The notes under the pieces were generated by a model, which worked only from the letters and a program-made list of their open reading frames with translations, was not told the origin of the DNA and searched no databases. The position numbers were made by a program, and so were the translations under genes. From contig WTXD01000036.1 in NCBI GenBank assembly GCA_022496205.1, positions 1 to 64,000 on the forward strand: a stretch of DNA of 64,000 nucleotides, read 5' to 3'. Origin of the DNA: Gloeopeniophorella convolvens (taxonomy: Eukaryota; Basidiomycota; Agaricomycetes; Russulales). The first letter of the stretch is position 1. Every line of letters starts with the position of its first letter. Positions 45,601 to 57,900 of the stretch are shown here, piece by piece.

Positions 45601-46182
45601 TGGAACGGGTGCTCTGACTTTACCCGGTGTTTGGAAGCAGCATACGCTCAGCCAACGAACGCTGCAGAGTACACGTTATCCAGGAGCATGAGATGACTGG
45701 GGATGCACGCACGTTAATGGCAGGCCAATAACGATGTCGATTTGGTCTTTGTGCTCCAGTTCCACTGTTGCTCCGGGATTCACAATGACCCAATCCCCCT
45801 CACGCTGTATCCGCATAGTCTTGTTCTTGGAGTTGAGAATGGTTAGCGTCGACGTGTGCTTTGGATTTCCCTGTCAACGCCGTAGAGCCAACAGTGAGGC
45901 CACACGGTACATGCAATGAGAAGAGGGGTGAGCGTACGACGTCATCAGGCGTGAAACCGCCAACTATGAGCCTTCCATGTTCGTGAGAGACTTTCTTGTG
46001 GTTCACAACGATATCACAATCCGACTTGCGACCGAGCAAGTAGGTTTTGCCGCTCTTGAGGACCTTCGACTCTGCGAACCGCCTTCCGTAAGATAGTTTC
46101 CGTAGTGACAACGGAAAGAGGTACTTTGGAAGCCCACCTCATTTGACACCTCGCTGTCAAACGGGCCAGTTACAACCCACAT
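42640..46182 (-). CDS. NBS1: NBS1/nibrin, MRN complex subunit
   Basis: Nine exons (46182-46150, 46069-45938, 45870-45713, 45661-45624, 45524-44808, 44764-44568, 44520-43456, 43400-43328, 43271-42640) give 1,014 aa with every phase fitting. N-terminal FHA domain (MWVVTGPFDSE, LKSGKTYLLGRKSDCDIVV, NHKKVSHEHGRL), then tandem BRCT domains (VRWLSVCC, GIHVARSLSQAVTHHLV, MFKGYRFVFFGEKGLE). A long disordered region carries the Mre11-binding motif NFKKFKK at about residue 775. The C terminus is acidic and ends VFKGFGGRKKGRVR, resembling the Tel1/ATM-binding FxF motif. NBS1 recruits Mre11-Rad50 and activates Tel1 at DNA double-strand breaks in the nucleus. The intron at 45,525-45,623 is the least certain splice. 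Confidence 0.9.
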
Positions 46183-48381
46183 AATTCCCTGTTCACGATG
46201 AGGGCATAGTATGGTCTGAGTTCAAGAGGACAGTGCACGAATGCAAAAGGAGGGAACGTGACGCGACGCGTTACGTCCGTCACGAACGCGTCAGTCACCT
46301 AGGGTCACACGTCACACGTCGCACTACGTCCGAACACCGAACCACAGCGGCAGCTCACACACCAGCCCAAGCACCGCATCACCGGTCACCAGCCGGGGAC
46401 CGCGAGGGGCCGCGCCAACCTGCACCGTCAGACGCGGCTTCGCATCATCGATCATCATGCATCTGCTAAGCGATGATGGTCACTCCTGACATACAGTCAC
46501 CTCACAGCAACGGTGATCTAAAAGGCATAACTTCATTGGTTGCCTCATGCATGTCTAGCGCGCAATCAAGAAGTCCACCCTTTGGATACAATGTCATAAA
46601 GAACGCGGCAAATGCTGCAGCCTTCATTAACCCGGGACTTGGATGGTTTTGTCACAACTTCGTAACCTGGTCTGGAATCCATCAGTCTCAGGTGATGACC
46701 TTAGAGAGACGACTCTGACCAGGTGCCGCAGCCCCATTAAGGTTTTAAGATGGCCATACGTAGCAGAAGAGCGCGCTCTGCTCGAATTAGCATGCGTGCG
46801 CCAGCTTTCAGCTTCATCTTCGGTGATCGACGGTGGATGTCTGTGATGAGCAGCGTGGCCTTGACCAGGTGTAGGCACATATCTCCGCGGCATCCACACG
46901 CCGTCATGGCATCCATTGTACCCAACCCAGAACTTCTTGCGTTAATTATACAATACTGACAGATTGCTGTCGGGCCGGAACAGCGGGAGGGCATCTCGAA
47001 GTAGCAGCTTTCAACCTACTCAGGTAGGAACAAAGGCCTGACTTAACGCTAACACGTGAGAAAGGCGACTAGTTGGCTCAGGCGGTGCACAGAACTGCCA
47101 GAGCCTGAACAGCTGTAGAGAATCGAAAGCTAGCGGATACCACGGCAAGGCCAAACGAATAAATGGGACACAACAGTCGGCGAGTGATTCCCAGGTCAGG
47201 TGCCAGCGGCCCATCTACGGCTGCTATCACACACGAAAGGTTCGATTTTTGATTTGACCATTTATAGGAAACACCCACAGGGGAACGGTGGGTCGACGGC
47301 GAGAAAACTAAGGCGCTTCCTCAAGAGCATGGCGGAGAAAGCAACATCTGCAGAGACTAAAGTAGACATATATGACTTCCGAGGGAGAGAATTAGAGTCG
47401 TGCTGTGATGGAGGGGGGAAATCCTGCGGATGATGCGCGTAGCGGATCCATTTGGGTTGCTTAAAAATACATTGTGCCAACCGCTCATTGAAGGCCTGAC
47501 ATATGAGAAGCCCTAGTCAACCAGCGACTAGCGACTATCAATTGAGGGTCGTTACACAGACCTGTTGTCCTCGGGATAGGCACGATGCCAGCGGAGCCAC
47601 GGACCACCCGCAGATGCCCTGTGCCCCATAGCTCCCGACGAGGGCACGGCGATTGGGATGGACAGAATATCAGGCCGAACAGAACGGTGATATCGTTCTA
47701 TAGGGGTCGCTACTCATCCAGACGTTGTCCAACAAGGCATACTAGTATCGGATTGTAGATGGTGAGGTAACGGCATCGTTTTTATTGTAACACGAGTCGG
47801 ACTCCGTGTTCTCTGCCACGTAGAGCGACCATCATTGTATATTCCCGTCTGAGTAATGCTTTAGATGGCAATAGGGTCAGACGTCCACAATCACCTCGGT
47901 TCGTACCGTTTTCCCGGAGTCCCGCTGGGCCGATCAATGATTCAGGTTGGGCCGTTGAAGAGATGGGAAAGCACTCCATATCAAATGAGCCACAGTATCA
48001 GTACCCAGGATCTGTACAAGGAATGGTACAGGATGGTGCCGCTACCCAGGTAGGGCATCCTCAGTAGCCGGAGCGGTGACTAGCAAAATGTCTAGATGTC
48101 CGGTGGAACAGACTGTCTTAGGCCGGCGTGCGAAAGCCTGCAGTTCTTTGGATAGGGTGCAGAAGGAGCGTCTACCTCGGAGTACAAAAGGCGAGCAAAA
48201 CCAAGACGGGAGATGGCCAGAGAAACAGACCCAGCTCACAGAGAAGGTCGTCGTCGTTGTCGAACCACTGATGTCTCACAACCGTCAAGCGAAGAGGCGC
48301 GTTCCGATTGCGGTCACGTCGGGCCGAGCCAACTCCGGTCATCCCTCCGCTTCAAACCACCCACCAGGTCGCGTCCGTGGC
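46183..48381. other. Gene-poor stretch between NBS1 and EMC8
   Basis: Apart from the MCB cluster near NBS1, no supported gene, repeat or RNA was seen in 2.2 kb. The open frames (for example 46,473-46,718 and 47,200-47,433) are short, lack motifs and have irregular codon use. Confidence 0.45.
46266..46291. promoter_or_regulatory. Pair of ACGCGT (MCB) boxes upstream of NBS1
   Basis: Two exact ACGCGT sites at 46,266-46,271 and 46,286-46,291, 84 and 104 bp before the NBS1 ATG, within a cluster of CGTCA/TGACG half-sites. ACGCGT is the MluI cell-cycle box bound by the fungal Swi6/Mbp1-type complex at G1/S genes. Regulation here is inferred. Confidence 0.5.
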
Positions 48382-49157
48382 ATGTCCGCTCCCACTTTCC
48401 AGTTCGCCGACCTCGCGTACACCAAGCTCGTCGCTCATTCACTCAAGCACCCTCACCAACCTGTCAATGGCGTTCTTCTCGGTACCAACTCTGACTCGCG
48501 TGACGGGACCGTCGACGTTGTCGATGCGGTACCCCTCCAGCACCATTGGACAAACCTTAGCCCTATGATGGAGGTCGGCCTTGGGATGGTGCGCTGCATT
48601 CATTTCTGGCGCACCTCGCGTGATCTGACTACATGCACTTCCCGTCGGGATACAGGCAACCAGTTATGCCGGTACTCGCCAGCTGGCTGTAGTTGGGTAT
48701 TATCAGGCGTCCGAGCGCGTCGACGACAGGACACTATCCCCGGTCGGCGAGCGTGTCGCATCCAAGATTAAGGAAACCTTCTCCTCTCCCATAGCCATTG
48801 TGGTGAGATTCTTGTCGCGGCCTGTCACCCTTAATCCTGCTAAACTTTGTGGTCGTAGATCGACGGTTCCAAATTGGACGATGAGAAGGGCGCCGCGCTC
48901 GTTGTACGTTCTCCTTCATTTCCTGGAACACATCCACTCACAGCTTTCATGCACAGCCATACGTCTTCTCCGCTTCCTCTTTCCGCTCAGTAGAAGGCAA
49001 ACTCAGGTTCAGCCAAGCGATCCCAACTCGCGCCTTGCAGCTTGTCCGACACAGCAACATTCTCGACGTGTTCGGCGACTTCGACGACTACCTCGAGGAT
49101 ACGAGCGTTCGCTTCCTTACGAACAACGAAGTGGAGAAATTACTCAGCCCATCATGA
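48382..49157 (+). CDS. EMC8: ER membrane protein complex subunit EMC8/EMC9
   Basis: Four exons (48382-48588, 48656-48802, 48859-48903, 48957-49157) give 199 aa. The MPN-like (JAMM-less) fold of EMC8/9 is evident: FQFADLAYTKLVAHSLKHPH, VNGVLLGTNSD, VDAVPLQHHWTNLSPMMEVGL, LAVVGYYQASERVDD, DGSKLDDEKGAALV, and the ending DYLEDTSVRFLTNNEVEKLL. EMC8/9 is a soluble cytosolic subunit of the EMC insertase that inserts tail-anchored and polytopic proteins into the ER. The active-site metal ligands of MPN proteases are absent, as expected. Exon 3 is only 45 nt. Confidence 0.93.
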
Positions 49158-50014
49158 TAGCTCAAGCGCTTATGGGACTTATGTGGGTTCTAGGTTCCCT
49201 ACTCTTTGTTACTCTACACAGGCCTCATCTTCTACAGCCTTAGATATTCTCGTTCCTGTTTCTGTACCCGCGTTCATCGAAGGCCGAATACCTCGGACAT
49301 ATTTTGTTCAACCTCATTGCTACAAAGTTCCGTGTGGCGGTATCTGGTTCATGGCATCAGTAGCTTCAGCTCGTATCGCTTCAACCCGTTTATCGCGAAT
49401 TGTGACATCAGTTAAGCTGGTATATTGTGCTATGAACAGGAAATTTGTCCAAGACCCTCACAACTAACGCTAGCCTGTGCTACATCAGATGTGCATCACG
49501 ATTAGGCAACGAGTGTCGAAAGCTGTTTAGCTTCGGCTCCATCCTTCTCATGCCAGGTACAGTCATAGACTTGGTCGCCACCGAGGGAGTCCAAGGAGAT
49601 GGATTACTAGGAACCCGGTAGTAGTAACGCCATACCCACACCCACATGTCCGACCGAAGTCATCGGCATGCGGCTGCGCCGACGAAGGCAACAGCTTCCC
49701 GTGTTGGTGCCGCGCAATTCAAAACTCATGGCACAGTTGGCACCTGTTGGCACGCACACTGAACCCGATCAGGCGTCAGGCCCAGGGCCCACGTCCGTAC
49801 ACATGTTTGAATGGAAGCCCGTTGGAGCTTCTCTAGACTTCTCAATCACCGCCGTCGATCGAGCGGTGCCCACTTCTCATGCTTCTGATCAGTCACCGTG
49901 GAGAGCAACGCACACAGACACGCAGAAACCAGATAGACAAGCGACAACGGGGCAGCACAGCGAGATACAGAGCAATACACAGCACCGGCAACAGACAGCA
50001 TCCTGCGGCGCACC
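49158..50014. other. Intergenic stretch between convergent genes
   Basis: Holds the 3' ends of EMC8 (+) and the dsRBD-like gene (-). No coding or repeat signal was supported. Confidence 0.45.
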
Positions 50015-52942
50015 CTACGCCTGACCCTTCCCCTGCGACAGCAAGCGCTGCAGCACCTTCCGCGCGATCTTCTCCTCGCCGTCCTCGACGCGCGCGTACG
50101 TCGTGGGCAGCTCGAGGCGCTCCTGGCCCAGCACGACCCACACGCGGTACCCGCCCGCGTTGTCGGGCACGTCGACAAACTGCGGGTGCGGGTGGCCGTG
50201 CGCCTGGCAGTACTCTGTCGGACTGCGGGTCAGTAGCGGCGACGCGGCGGAGGCAGAGCGCGATGGCGCACCAAGCAGCTCTTCCTTGTACGACGCCGAC
50301 GCCGACGCCGACGTGCTACGCGTATTGGCTGGCGAGCGCGAGCGCGTCGGGCGCTGCGAACCGGCAGTCGCAGCGCGCGGGCCTGGCTCCCACACGCGCG
50401 GCGGGCTCGGCGCACGGGGCGCATACACGTGCTCGCGCTCATGGGTATAGCCGGGGTCGTAGCCCGTGCGCTCGTAGCCGTCGTATGCGCGCGGCGGCTC
50501 GTGCTCGTAGCCATAGTCGAAGCTCGGCCGGGAGTCGCTGTCGTACGAACGGTAGAGCGCGTCCCGGGGCCCCGCGTGCGGCGGCGGGCGCCAGGGCTCC
50601 GCGTGCGGCGCCGGCGCCGGCGCGTAGTAGGGGTCCGCGGCATATGCGCCGGGGCCGTCATACCGCGCGCCGCCGAGCCCGTACTGGTGCTCCGGCTCGC
50701 GCGCGCCGTAAGGATGGGGCAGCGGAGGCTCGCTCCGGGCGTAGTTCAGGGGTAGCTCCGCAGGGCGTGGCGGAGGCCCACGCGCAAGCACGGAGGGCTT
50801 AGCAGGACCTCGTTGGGAGATGCCGGTAGAGAGCGTGACAGGCGGGGGAGCAAGAGGCAGGAGTATGGGCGGATCAATGGATATTTCTCCAGGCTCAGGT
50901 TTCGGGTCTACGTAGCCAGGCCGTGGCAGGAGCATGGGGACAGCTGGGGTAGGGCGCGGTGGTAGCAAGGCAAAACCAGAGAACTTTGTGTCTGGGGCCT
51001 TGGAGGTTGCAGTCGCAGCAGTGAACTGAGCCGCTTGACTCAGTAGTTTCGGCTTCTTCCCTGGGTCAGTGCCATCGTTTTCAGCACCGTCCCCGCCCTT
51101 CCGCTTGGCCTTCTTTGGCTCGCGAGGTGGAGGAAGGATGACTTGATACCCCTCTGGCGCAGGTTCCCCGCCAAAACGAAGAAATTCGATTGCGCCTTGC
51201 TCGAAAGCCAGTTTGACTGCGATAACTTTGGCATCGCTCTTGCTCCGGTATTCAGCTGGCACAGACCAAGAACGTTTCTCCCGTTCTTCTGGCTCTTCTT
51301 TCAGTTTGAGCGTCAGCACACATCCGCATCCTAGGTGCAAGAGGTAGGTAGCGTATGAGATGGTGAAATCTAGAGGGTAAGAGAAGCGCACCGTCGCGGT
51401 CCTTCGTGTACTCAAACAATTCGGGCAGCTTCCCAGGCCAAAATTTGGCGTACTCCGTAAGTAGGAGGGGAAGTATGCTTTCGTGGACAAGCGTCCGCGT
51501 TTCGGGAGATACTTTTGTTTCAAGGGCCTCCCCAATACTACGGACATACGCACCCACGCTCGCAGAGAGAGCAGCAAGGCACACGGCGCTCTTCGCATCT
51601 GCACGTTTTGGGAATTGCGGGTCGACCATGAATGTGCGAACCTCACCCGGGCGGGCGAGGCGCAAAACAGCACCATGAGCTGCTCGTCGTTAGTAACACA
51701 GATTCATATAATTGTAAACGTACGCACTGCCGAGTTTGGTATCTGTCGTCCAGATAAACTTGAGCTCGAATCGCGCACCGCGTGCAGATTGCACGAGCGC
51801 GTTGAGCCAGCTCGGCGCATTGATCTCTATCGCAGTCTTGTCGTCGACGGGCTCCGGAAACGGACGCGGGAGCGCCTCGAAGAAGCCCTGCAGCGTGAGC
51901 GCAATTGGTGGCGGCGGAGCCGCGGTCTCTTCTTCCTCTGATGAAAACAAGCGCTTCTCTGCTGGCGCTGTCTGTCCGTTCCCGAACTTGATAAAATCCA
52001 GCACACCATCCGCGATCGCGTCGGCGGCACACGTCGCTTTGGCCTCTTCAAAGGTAGCATACGCCACATCGACCGAGTAAACGCGGAAGAGATGCCGTGA
52101 AAGCTTGACTTGCAGAGCGCAGCCATATTCTGGGCGCGGCACACGGTGTCAGGGCCACAAGACGCATATATATGGAGTCAGGGGACGTACTTCCCGTGGG
52201 CTTGACATCGATCAGAAACACCCATCGTGGCTTGACCCTTCCTGCACGCCACTCAACACAACATGTCTCAATCTCCTTGACAGACGGATCTCCTTCTGCG
52301 TCCGATGGTAATGGTGCCTGCACAGAACCTGGAGCGTCCAGAGGGGCCAGAACAAGCCCACGCTTCGTCACAGCTTCTGGAGAACCATGCTTTATGAAGT
52401 CGATCGCGCCCATATCGACCGCCACAGCGGCTGCAGCGGCGCGTGCCTCTGCTTTGCGTGCGAATTCCGGCTTTGACGTATATGAGCGAGTAGCCCCGTT
52501 CGGGCGTGTGATTGTTAGAATACATCGCTTTTCTGCATTGGAAGTTCGTGTGTGAAAGCAGATGGATAGAACTGATGCGTAACGCACTTTCCTTGCCCTC
52601 CTCCTCGATGATTTCGTAGTTTAGAGCGTCGATGCTACCAAAGGTTTGCGAGCAGATCTGCTGGAGCACAAACAACGGGGCCAGAGTCTGTGGCGATTTC
52701 GCTTCTCCGTCCTTTTCCTGGGTAATGAGAAGTGGTGCTGCCGGGACGTCGTGGTATAGAGGATTTGAGAGGAAATTCCCATTTGGCGGGGCGGGTTCTT
52801 GGTACGGATCGTGCAGAAAGTCCTCTAATGTGAGCGCACCAAGTCGAAGTAGATTGTCGTTGACGATGTCAAAGTAGCTTTGACTTGGCGCAGTTGTTGC
52901 AGGGTAGTGTCCGGAAGGCCCTGCAGCAACAGATGTGGCCAT
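50015..52942 (-). CDS. Protein with five dsRBD-like modules (900 aa)
   Basis: Exons 52942-52588, 52532-52191, 52129-51728, 51679-51392 and 51330-50015; phases are consistent. Four modules share a beta-hairpin followed by a helix of the type KA.A.AAA..A...GAIDFI.(H/F)G: ending GAIDFIKHG (about 165), GVLDFIKFG (about 285), VGAYVRSIG (about 410) and GAIEFLRFG (about 515). A shorter fifth lies at the C terminus (YRVWVVLGQERLELP, EKIARKVLQRLL). Between modules 4 and 5 is a 300-residue Pro/Tyr/Arg-rich disordered region. The helix-rich end of each module resembles the double-stranded RNA-binding fold, but the classical KKxAK basic triplet is weak. No RNase III or helicase domain is present. RNA binding is inferred only. 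Confidence 0.8.
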
Positions 52943-54373
52943 GGTCACAAGCCACAAGGCTAAGATGATCGCAGCGTGTCTGTGTAGGAGGGCAGATCCT
53001 CGGGGATCAGGACAGATCGTTCACGGTGCGCCGGAAACTATGCACGGTCGCGGGGTGTGGTGTAAAGCTTTCCTTAGAGTGATTCCTGTTCAAGACGCTC
53101 ACAAGAGCGATGTTACATAAGCGCTCTGTAGCCTGTCCGAACCCCGTCATGGGGTTAGGTGCTGCTTCGGTGGTGCGGCCGCTGCGGCAGTGACTGCCGC
53201 GACTTCGAATCCAATTCGAATCAACTCGCACCGTGCCACATCTGTAAGATTACAATTTACACACGTAGACGAGAATTGGCGCAAGCAACGCAACTTGAAG
53301 GCAAACAACCCAGTTCGGATAGTCCCGGAATAGTCACTAAGTACGTGAGCATCATCTTAAACTTCACGCGCTTGTGAAGAATCCCTCGTTGCATCAGAAC
53401 GGCAGAGAACCTTTTGGCATGTATTCGCCGACCGGGAACGACGACCATACACCTTCAGTGATCCGAGAACTATGGTGTTAGAAAATTCAGCATCGACAGC
53501 AGTCTCGCCATCCATTTTGGCGCCGTGCAATCAATCGTAAAGTCTTTTTGTTGATTCACGCCGTTAAGTCTAGAGCGCCACCAGGAAAGTTCTGTACCCA
53601 GTACGTAGACAATCAACATATCTGCGGCACAATAATATGAGCCAGCTCAACTAAAATCCGGGTCGTTCATTTAGGATGGTGTCTGTCAAGCCATGGGAGA
53701 TCCTAAGCGGGCCATCGAGAGTATTAATGAAGACCTTCGGCTTAACCTTGTAGAAGCGGTAGCCACATGCTACCCTACAACGTGGAGGACAACCTGGGGA
53801 ATCAATACCCTGAGAGCGGAACGTAAGTTGGTATTCACAGGTATTCAACCATTCACGTCCCAATGAGCGGAACTGTGCTGTCCGCCGCCCGACGGCAAAT
53901 TCCCTGCGGCATCCGCCGTAATACTTGCGATAGACTACAACACACGGGAGCAGTTCCATCCTCTCATCGCCTGCAGAACACATGCATCCGGGTCCTCGGG
54001 AGTTCGTTAGTAGAAATACCCATAAAGGGAAGCTGAGCTGAAGTTGGGTGATGAGTTTCTGCCGTGTCGCCGGACAAATAGGGTGAACTTTGAGGCACCC
54101 GGAAACAGACCCCTCAAAAGGAATTTGAGGCAGGCGCGACATTCTAGGCAAGCTATCGAAGGTAGCTCCCATCGTCATCGTACAAGGCTTGTGCACCCTG
54201 ATTAAGTCACCTATCCAAAAACTTTATATGGCCTAGTCGTGGGCACTGAGCCAACCTTGAGGTGTACATACACGGAGAAGTAGCGACCGACAAGTACAAT
54301 GCCAAGAATCGTCCACTGATGCGATACTGCAACCACGGGCCCTGACTCCTGGGTCTTCCGACGAACGTCTCCC
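52943..54373. other. Stretch between the dsRBD-like gene and the hydrophobin
   Basis: A 181-codon minus-strand frame at 53,651-54,196 has no recognisable motif and an unlikely amino-acid mix, so it was not called. A near-palindrome TTCGAATCCAATTCGAA lies at about 53,204-53,220. Confidence 0.4.
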
Positions 54374-54922
54374 TTAGAGATTGATCGGGCTGCAGCCGAT
54401 GGCAATGACGCCGTTCTGTTTATGTCTTAGCCACATCGCCGACGGAGGAAAAGCAGGATCTTACAAAGTTGTTGTTCTCGCAGCAGACAGGCTCAGCATT
54501 GCAACCTGAGGTGCCGCTGCCGATGACGGTGATTGGGGAGCAGGTGACACCGATGGGGACATTAACGCCACTGAGGACTACGCCGAGCAGGCCAAGGAGG
54601 AGGGCGACAGCGGGGTTCGATTCCTGATAGGGATTAGCATCTTATTATTCAATAGCCAGCACTAGCTCTTACCGTCTGTACGCTGTTGCAGCACTGGAGG
54701 CCGCTGACGTTGCACTGGCTGACAGTGGTCGCGGTAGGACTCGCGGTCTAAAGCAACGGTGCAACGGTGAGTCCCATGAAGTGACACCGGTGAGGAAAGC
54801 GTTCCTACCACAGTGATAGTGGTCGTCGAAGTCGGCGGGGGCGTATCCCACGGCATGGCAGCCGCGAAGACAGCAAAGCTGGCGAGAGCATAGAGGAAGA
54901 CGGTGGAGAGACGAGAGAACAT
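54374..54922 (-). CDS. Class I hydrophobin (129 aa)
   Basis: Four exons: 54922-54809, 54747-54673, 54623-54465 and 54415-54374. A signal peptide ([22 protein letters not shown]) ends near residue 22. The eight cysteines fit the class I pattern C-x6-CC-x32-C-x12-C-x5-CC-x12-[24 protein letters not shown]. The hydrophobic stretch [20 protein letters not shown] lies between the third and fourth Cys. Hydrophobins are secreted and assemble into amphipathic films on aerial hyphae and spores. A TATA box stands at 54,998-55,004. Introns fall at positions typical of basidiomycete hydrophobins. Confidence 0.95.
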
Positions 54923-57900
54923 TGTCGGAGGAGATAGCAGGTGAGTTCGACTGGATGAGACGAGCTTGCTGAGGACTCTAAGCAGTCACCGCAGCCTCTT
55001 TATACCTTTCTGAACCCCTTAACTAGGCTTTGTTCAAAGTCAAAAGGTGGAGCATCAAGGTGTATCCCGGACAGTCGCGACAGGGCCGCGAGGGAGTAAG
55101 TGTGGCAGGCCAAAAAAAACTAAGGCGGACTTCTTGCGCGAATCGAGGGTCAGCCATCGCTCCGGTTGGGGGTGTCCTGTGGAGAATCAAGAAGCTGTCG
55201 TAAAGCGTCCCCCAGCTCGCTCTCAGCAGCCGATACGTCGAAACCTAGGTACCCAGTCCTAGGCCAGCCAGCAGATGGTCTCGCAATTAAAATGAGATTC
55301 CGAATGACGGAAGAATGTCACTGTGAGGTGATGAAGCAGCCAAGGATTGGGAGCGGGGCTGTGGGACAACTCAAGGTGGCGGGCTGGCAGAAGGCCGTTC
55401 AGAGAACCGTGAAAAGCTCACAGTACAAACTTTGTTAGCATGAGGGTCATCTAGAGAGATGGTCGATCTACTCAGCGACTGTAAGTATGAGGTCGGGGGC
55501 AATCCACGTCCTCGTAGCCAGGGGGAGCCGAACGAATCATGTCATTCGCTGTGCCGTAGGCCGTCTGGCCAATGAGAAATGCGCCCGCAGATATTCCTAA
55601 AAAATGAAGATGCGCTAATTAATCCTCCTTTGACCAACCATTGAAGTGAATCACATCTGCCAGGGGATGGACTCCACGATGGACGACTCCTCGGAAAGAG
55701 TTCTCACCGATCGACAAGTCAGTCCGAGCTGTCCGCGTTCTCACCCCACAAAAGTTTTTGCACGTCGTGGATCGATGATGGGGTGCGGCGTGCCATCTTG
55801 CTCACATGGGCTGCAATTGAATAAGGCCGTCATAGCAGGGGGCTGCAGCTGCGTGACTCCGGTTGTGGCGGCGAAGTTGTTGCGCTTCTCCAGAATAGGA
55901 CAGCATGCTTACATAACTGGATCCGTCGCCTCGGATCCGGAAAGAACCGGGAAGTTCAGCTGTACATGTGCCCCTCCTACTTACTATGTGCCCACTGGTC
56001 TCCGCTGCGAACTTCGCCGCCACCATCATCAGATTTTCTCATTGGCAATCGCTAGTGTGGAAAAACCTTTGTTCAACCAGCAATCCCGATACGCATTCCT
56101 ACGTACGAAAGATAGGCTCGATTTCAATTGATCTTTTTGTCTTTCAGATTGAGAATTGAGCACCCGAATCCTCGGACATCCCTTGCCGCCTCTTTCCGCG
56201 TACGAAATCCCTTACGTCCCAATTTCCCGTGTCATTGTGGAAGCCAAATATGGATCTATAACTTAGGGTCAATTGGGGAAGGTCCTCACGATTCCGCCCC
56301 TGATACAAGCGCCATGGTGTCGACCTCCTCCGAACCTCTCTCCAAGATGAGACCACTTGAAGAGCGAATGGGTCTTGAGAATCGATGACACGATAAGACT
56401 GATATTGTCTCACCCTCGGATCAATATCACTGACGTCGGCTGCCAGTAAGACTTTGCCATTTGGCTCGAAGTTCCCTATATGGACGCAAATTGGTGTGGG
56501 TTTCATAAGGGTTTCCGGCCAATCTGTGCTCCTGGGCGAGAGCCAGTCATTCTTCCGCCGTACAGTAGGTGTATCCTGGGCAATACCGTGACGCTACTGG
56601 ATGTTGTAAGTTAATTTGGGGCCTCTGGAATCTCAAAGTTACATACGCCTCTCTGCTCCGGCTCCGGATGTTTTTAAAGCTCACAAGGTTTCGCGGGTAC
56701 CGCTTGTATTCTTCCGTGAGCGGACAACGTAGGCGCCCCCGTTTTCAAAAAAAAATCCAAATACGTTACGTTCTCGCAGCCCCGTGCACTGCTGATGACG
56801 ACAATGTGGCTACACGTATGACTGACGGTGGCTTGTGTCATCACCTGAGGTCGCCCTTCGTCTGCGCGAGGTGTTGGAGCTGTTGAGGTGACTTGAGGCA
56901 TACTTGCTACATTGTGGGCTGACAACGCCTGACCCAGTTGTTTCTGTCACCGACATCAGCCTGATGGCAGCGGATATCGTGGCAGGTGGCTCAGTCTGCA
57001 CCGTCAACGTAGGAGGCGTCTAATGCAGGGAGTTTGACTTGCCGTCGCGCCCGTTGGGCTCCTGCAGCTCTTACAGCTCCTCTCGGTAATTTGTAAAGGG
57101 TAGATCATGCAGCTCATTTGTTCGCCATAGCCTCTCCTCAAAGCGCCTGCGTGCTTCTATACACATAAGTGTTCCGAACGAATTTACGAACCTCAGCCCC
57201 ATTCCTGGGGAATGCGAGGTGGAGCACGCTGCCTCCGGGACGTATATTTTCCATGGGAATAACCTCTGGGGCATGAGTGCTAGGACGCCGCTGCACGTTC
57301 GCCAGGCACATGCGACGAACGAAGTTTCTTTCTTTTCCGATCGTGACAGGCCAGGCTGGCTTCCGACCAGTGTTGGGATTATACGCGGAGGTCGGGCCCT
57401 GCGAAGTCCTTCGCTCAGATGTGGAAGATGAAAACTTCTCTGCCTATTGAGTAAAAGGTTTCTAGGCGTGCGCCGCGACCAGGCTGGTGCCGTATTCTTG
57501 TAACGAGCAGGCCGGGCACTGGGTTTCCGCCTCTCGTGAGAAGCCGCACATGGGCATCTGTGACGAGGATCCCGCGGAACAAGGGTTGACGTAATCTGGT
57601 GTCTGCCTCTGGAGACTACGCAGTCCCGGAGATTGCCAGCGTGGCACTGCGAGCCGGGCCGAGCCGGGTCTGTTCTCCCCCACTTCATCAGATCAGCTCA
57701 AGCATCGTGCCACTATGACACTATACGCTTTCGGAGGGTTGACAATGTTCACGGATTCAATGCTCTCCTGAGGAGTACGTCATACTATTGGACGCCACTA
57801 CATCTTCGCCCCGATTATGAGAACTAGCTAAGGGGTTAGAGTGGAGAGAGAATTCTTAATGTGAGCCGAATCTATATCCATCAAAGCGCGTAGAAATGAG

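Noticed and set aside
52268..52591. Apparent frameshift between exons 1 and 2 of the dsRBD-like gene
   Set aside because: Re-checking the phase (exon 1 ends on one base, exon 2 begins with two) shows a clean splice giving GKEKKRC; no frame break.
53200..53225. TTCGAATCC-like sequence resembling a tRNA T-loop (B box)
   Set aside because: It is a simple near-palindrome (TTCGAATCCAATTCGAA); no A box or acceptor stem could be drawn around it.
53651..54196. 181-codon minus-strand frame upstream of the hydrophobin
   Set aside because: No motif, unusual composition, no supporting splice or promoter signal.
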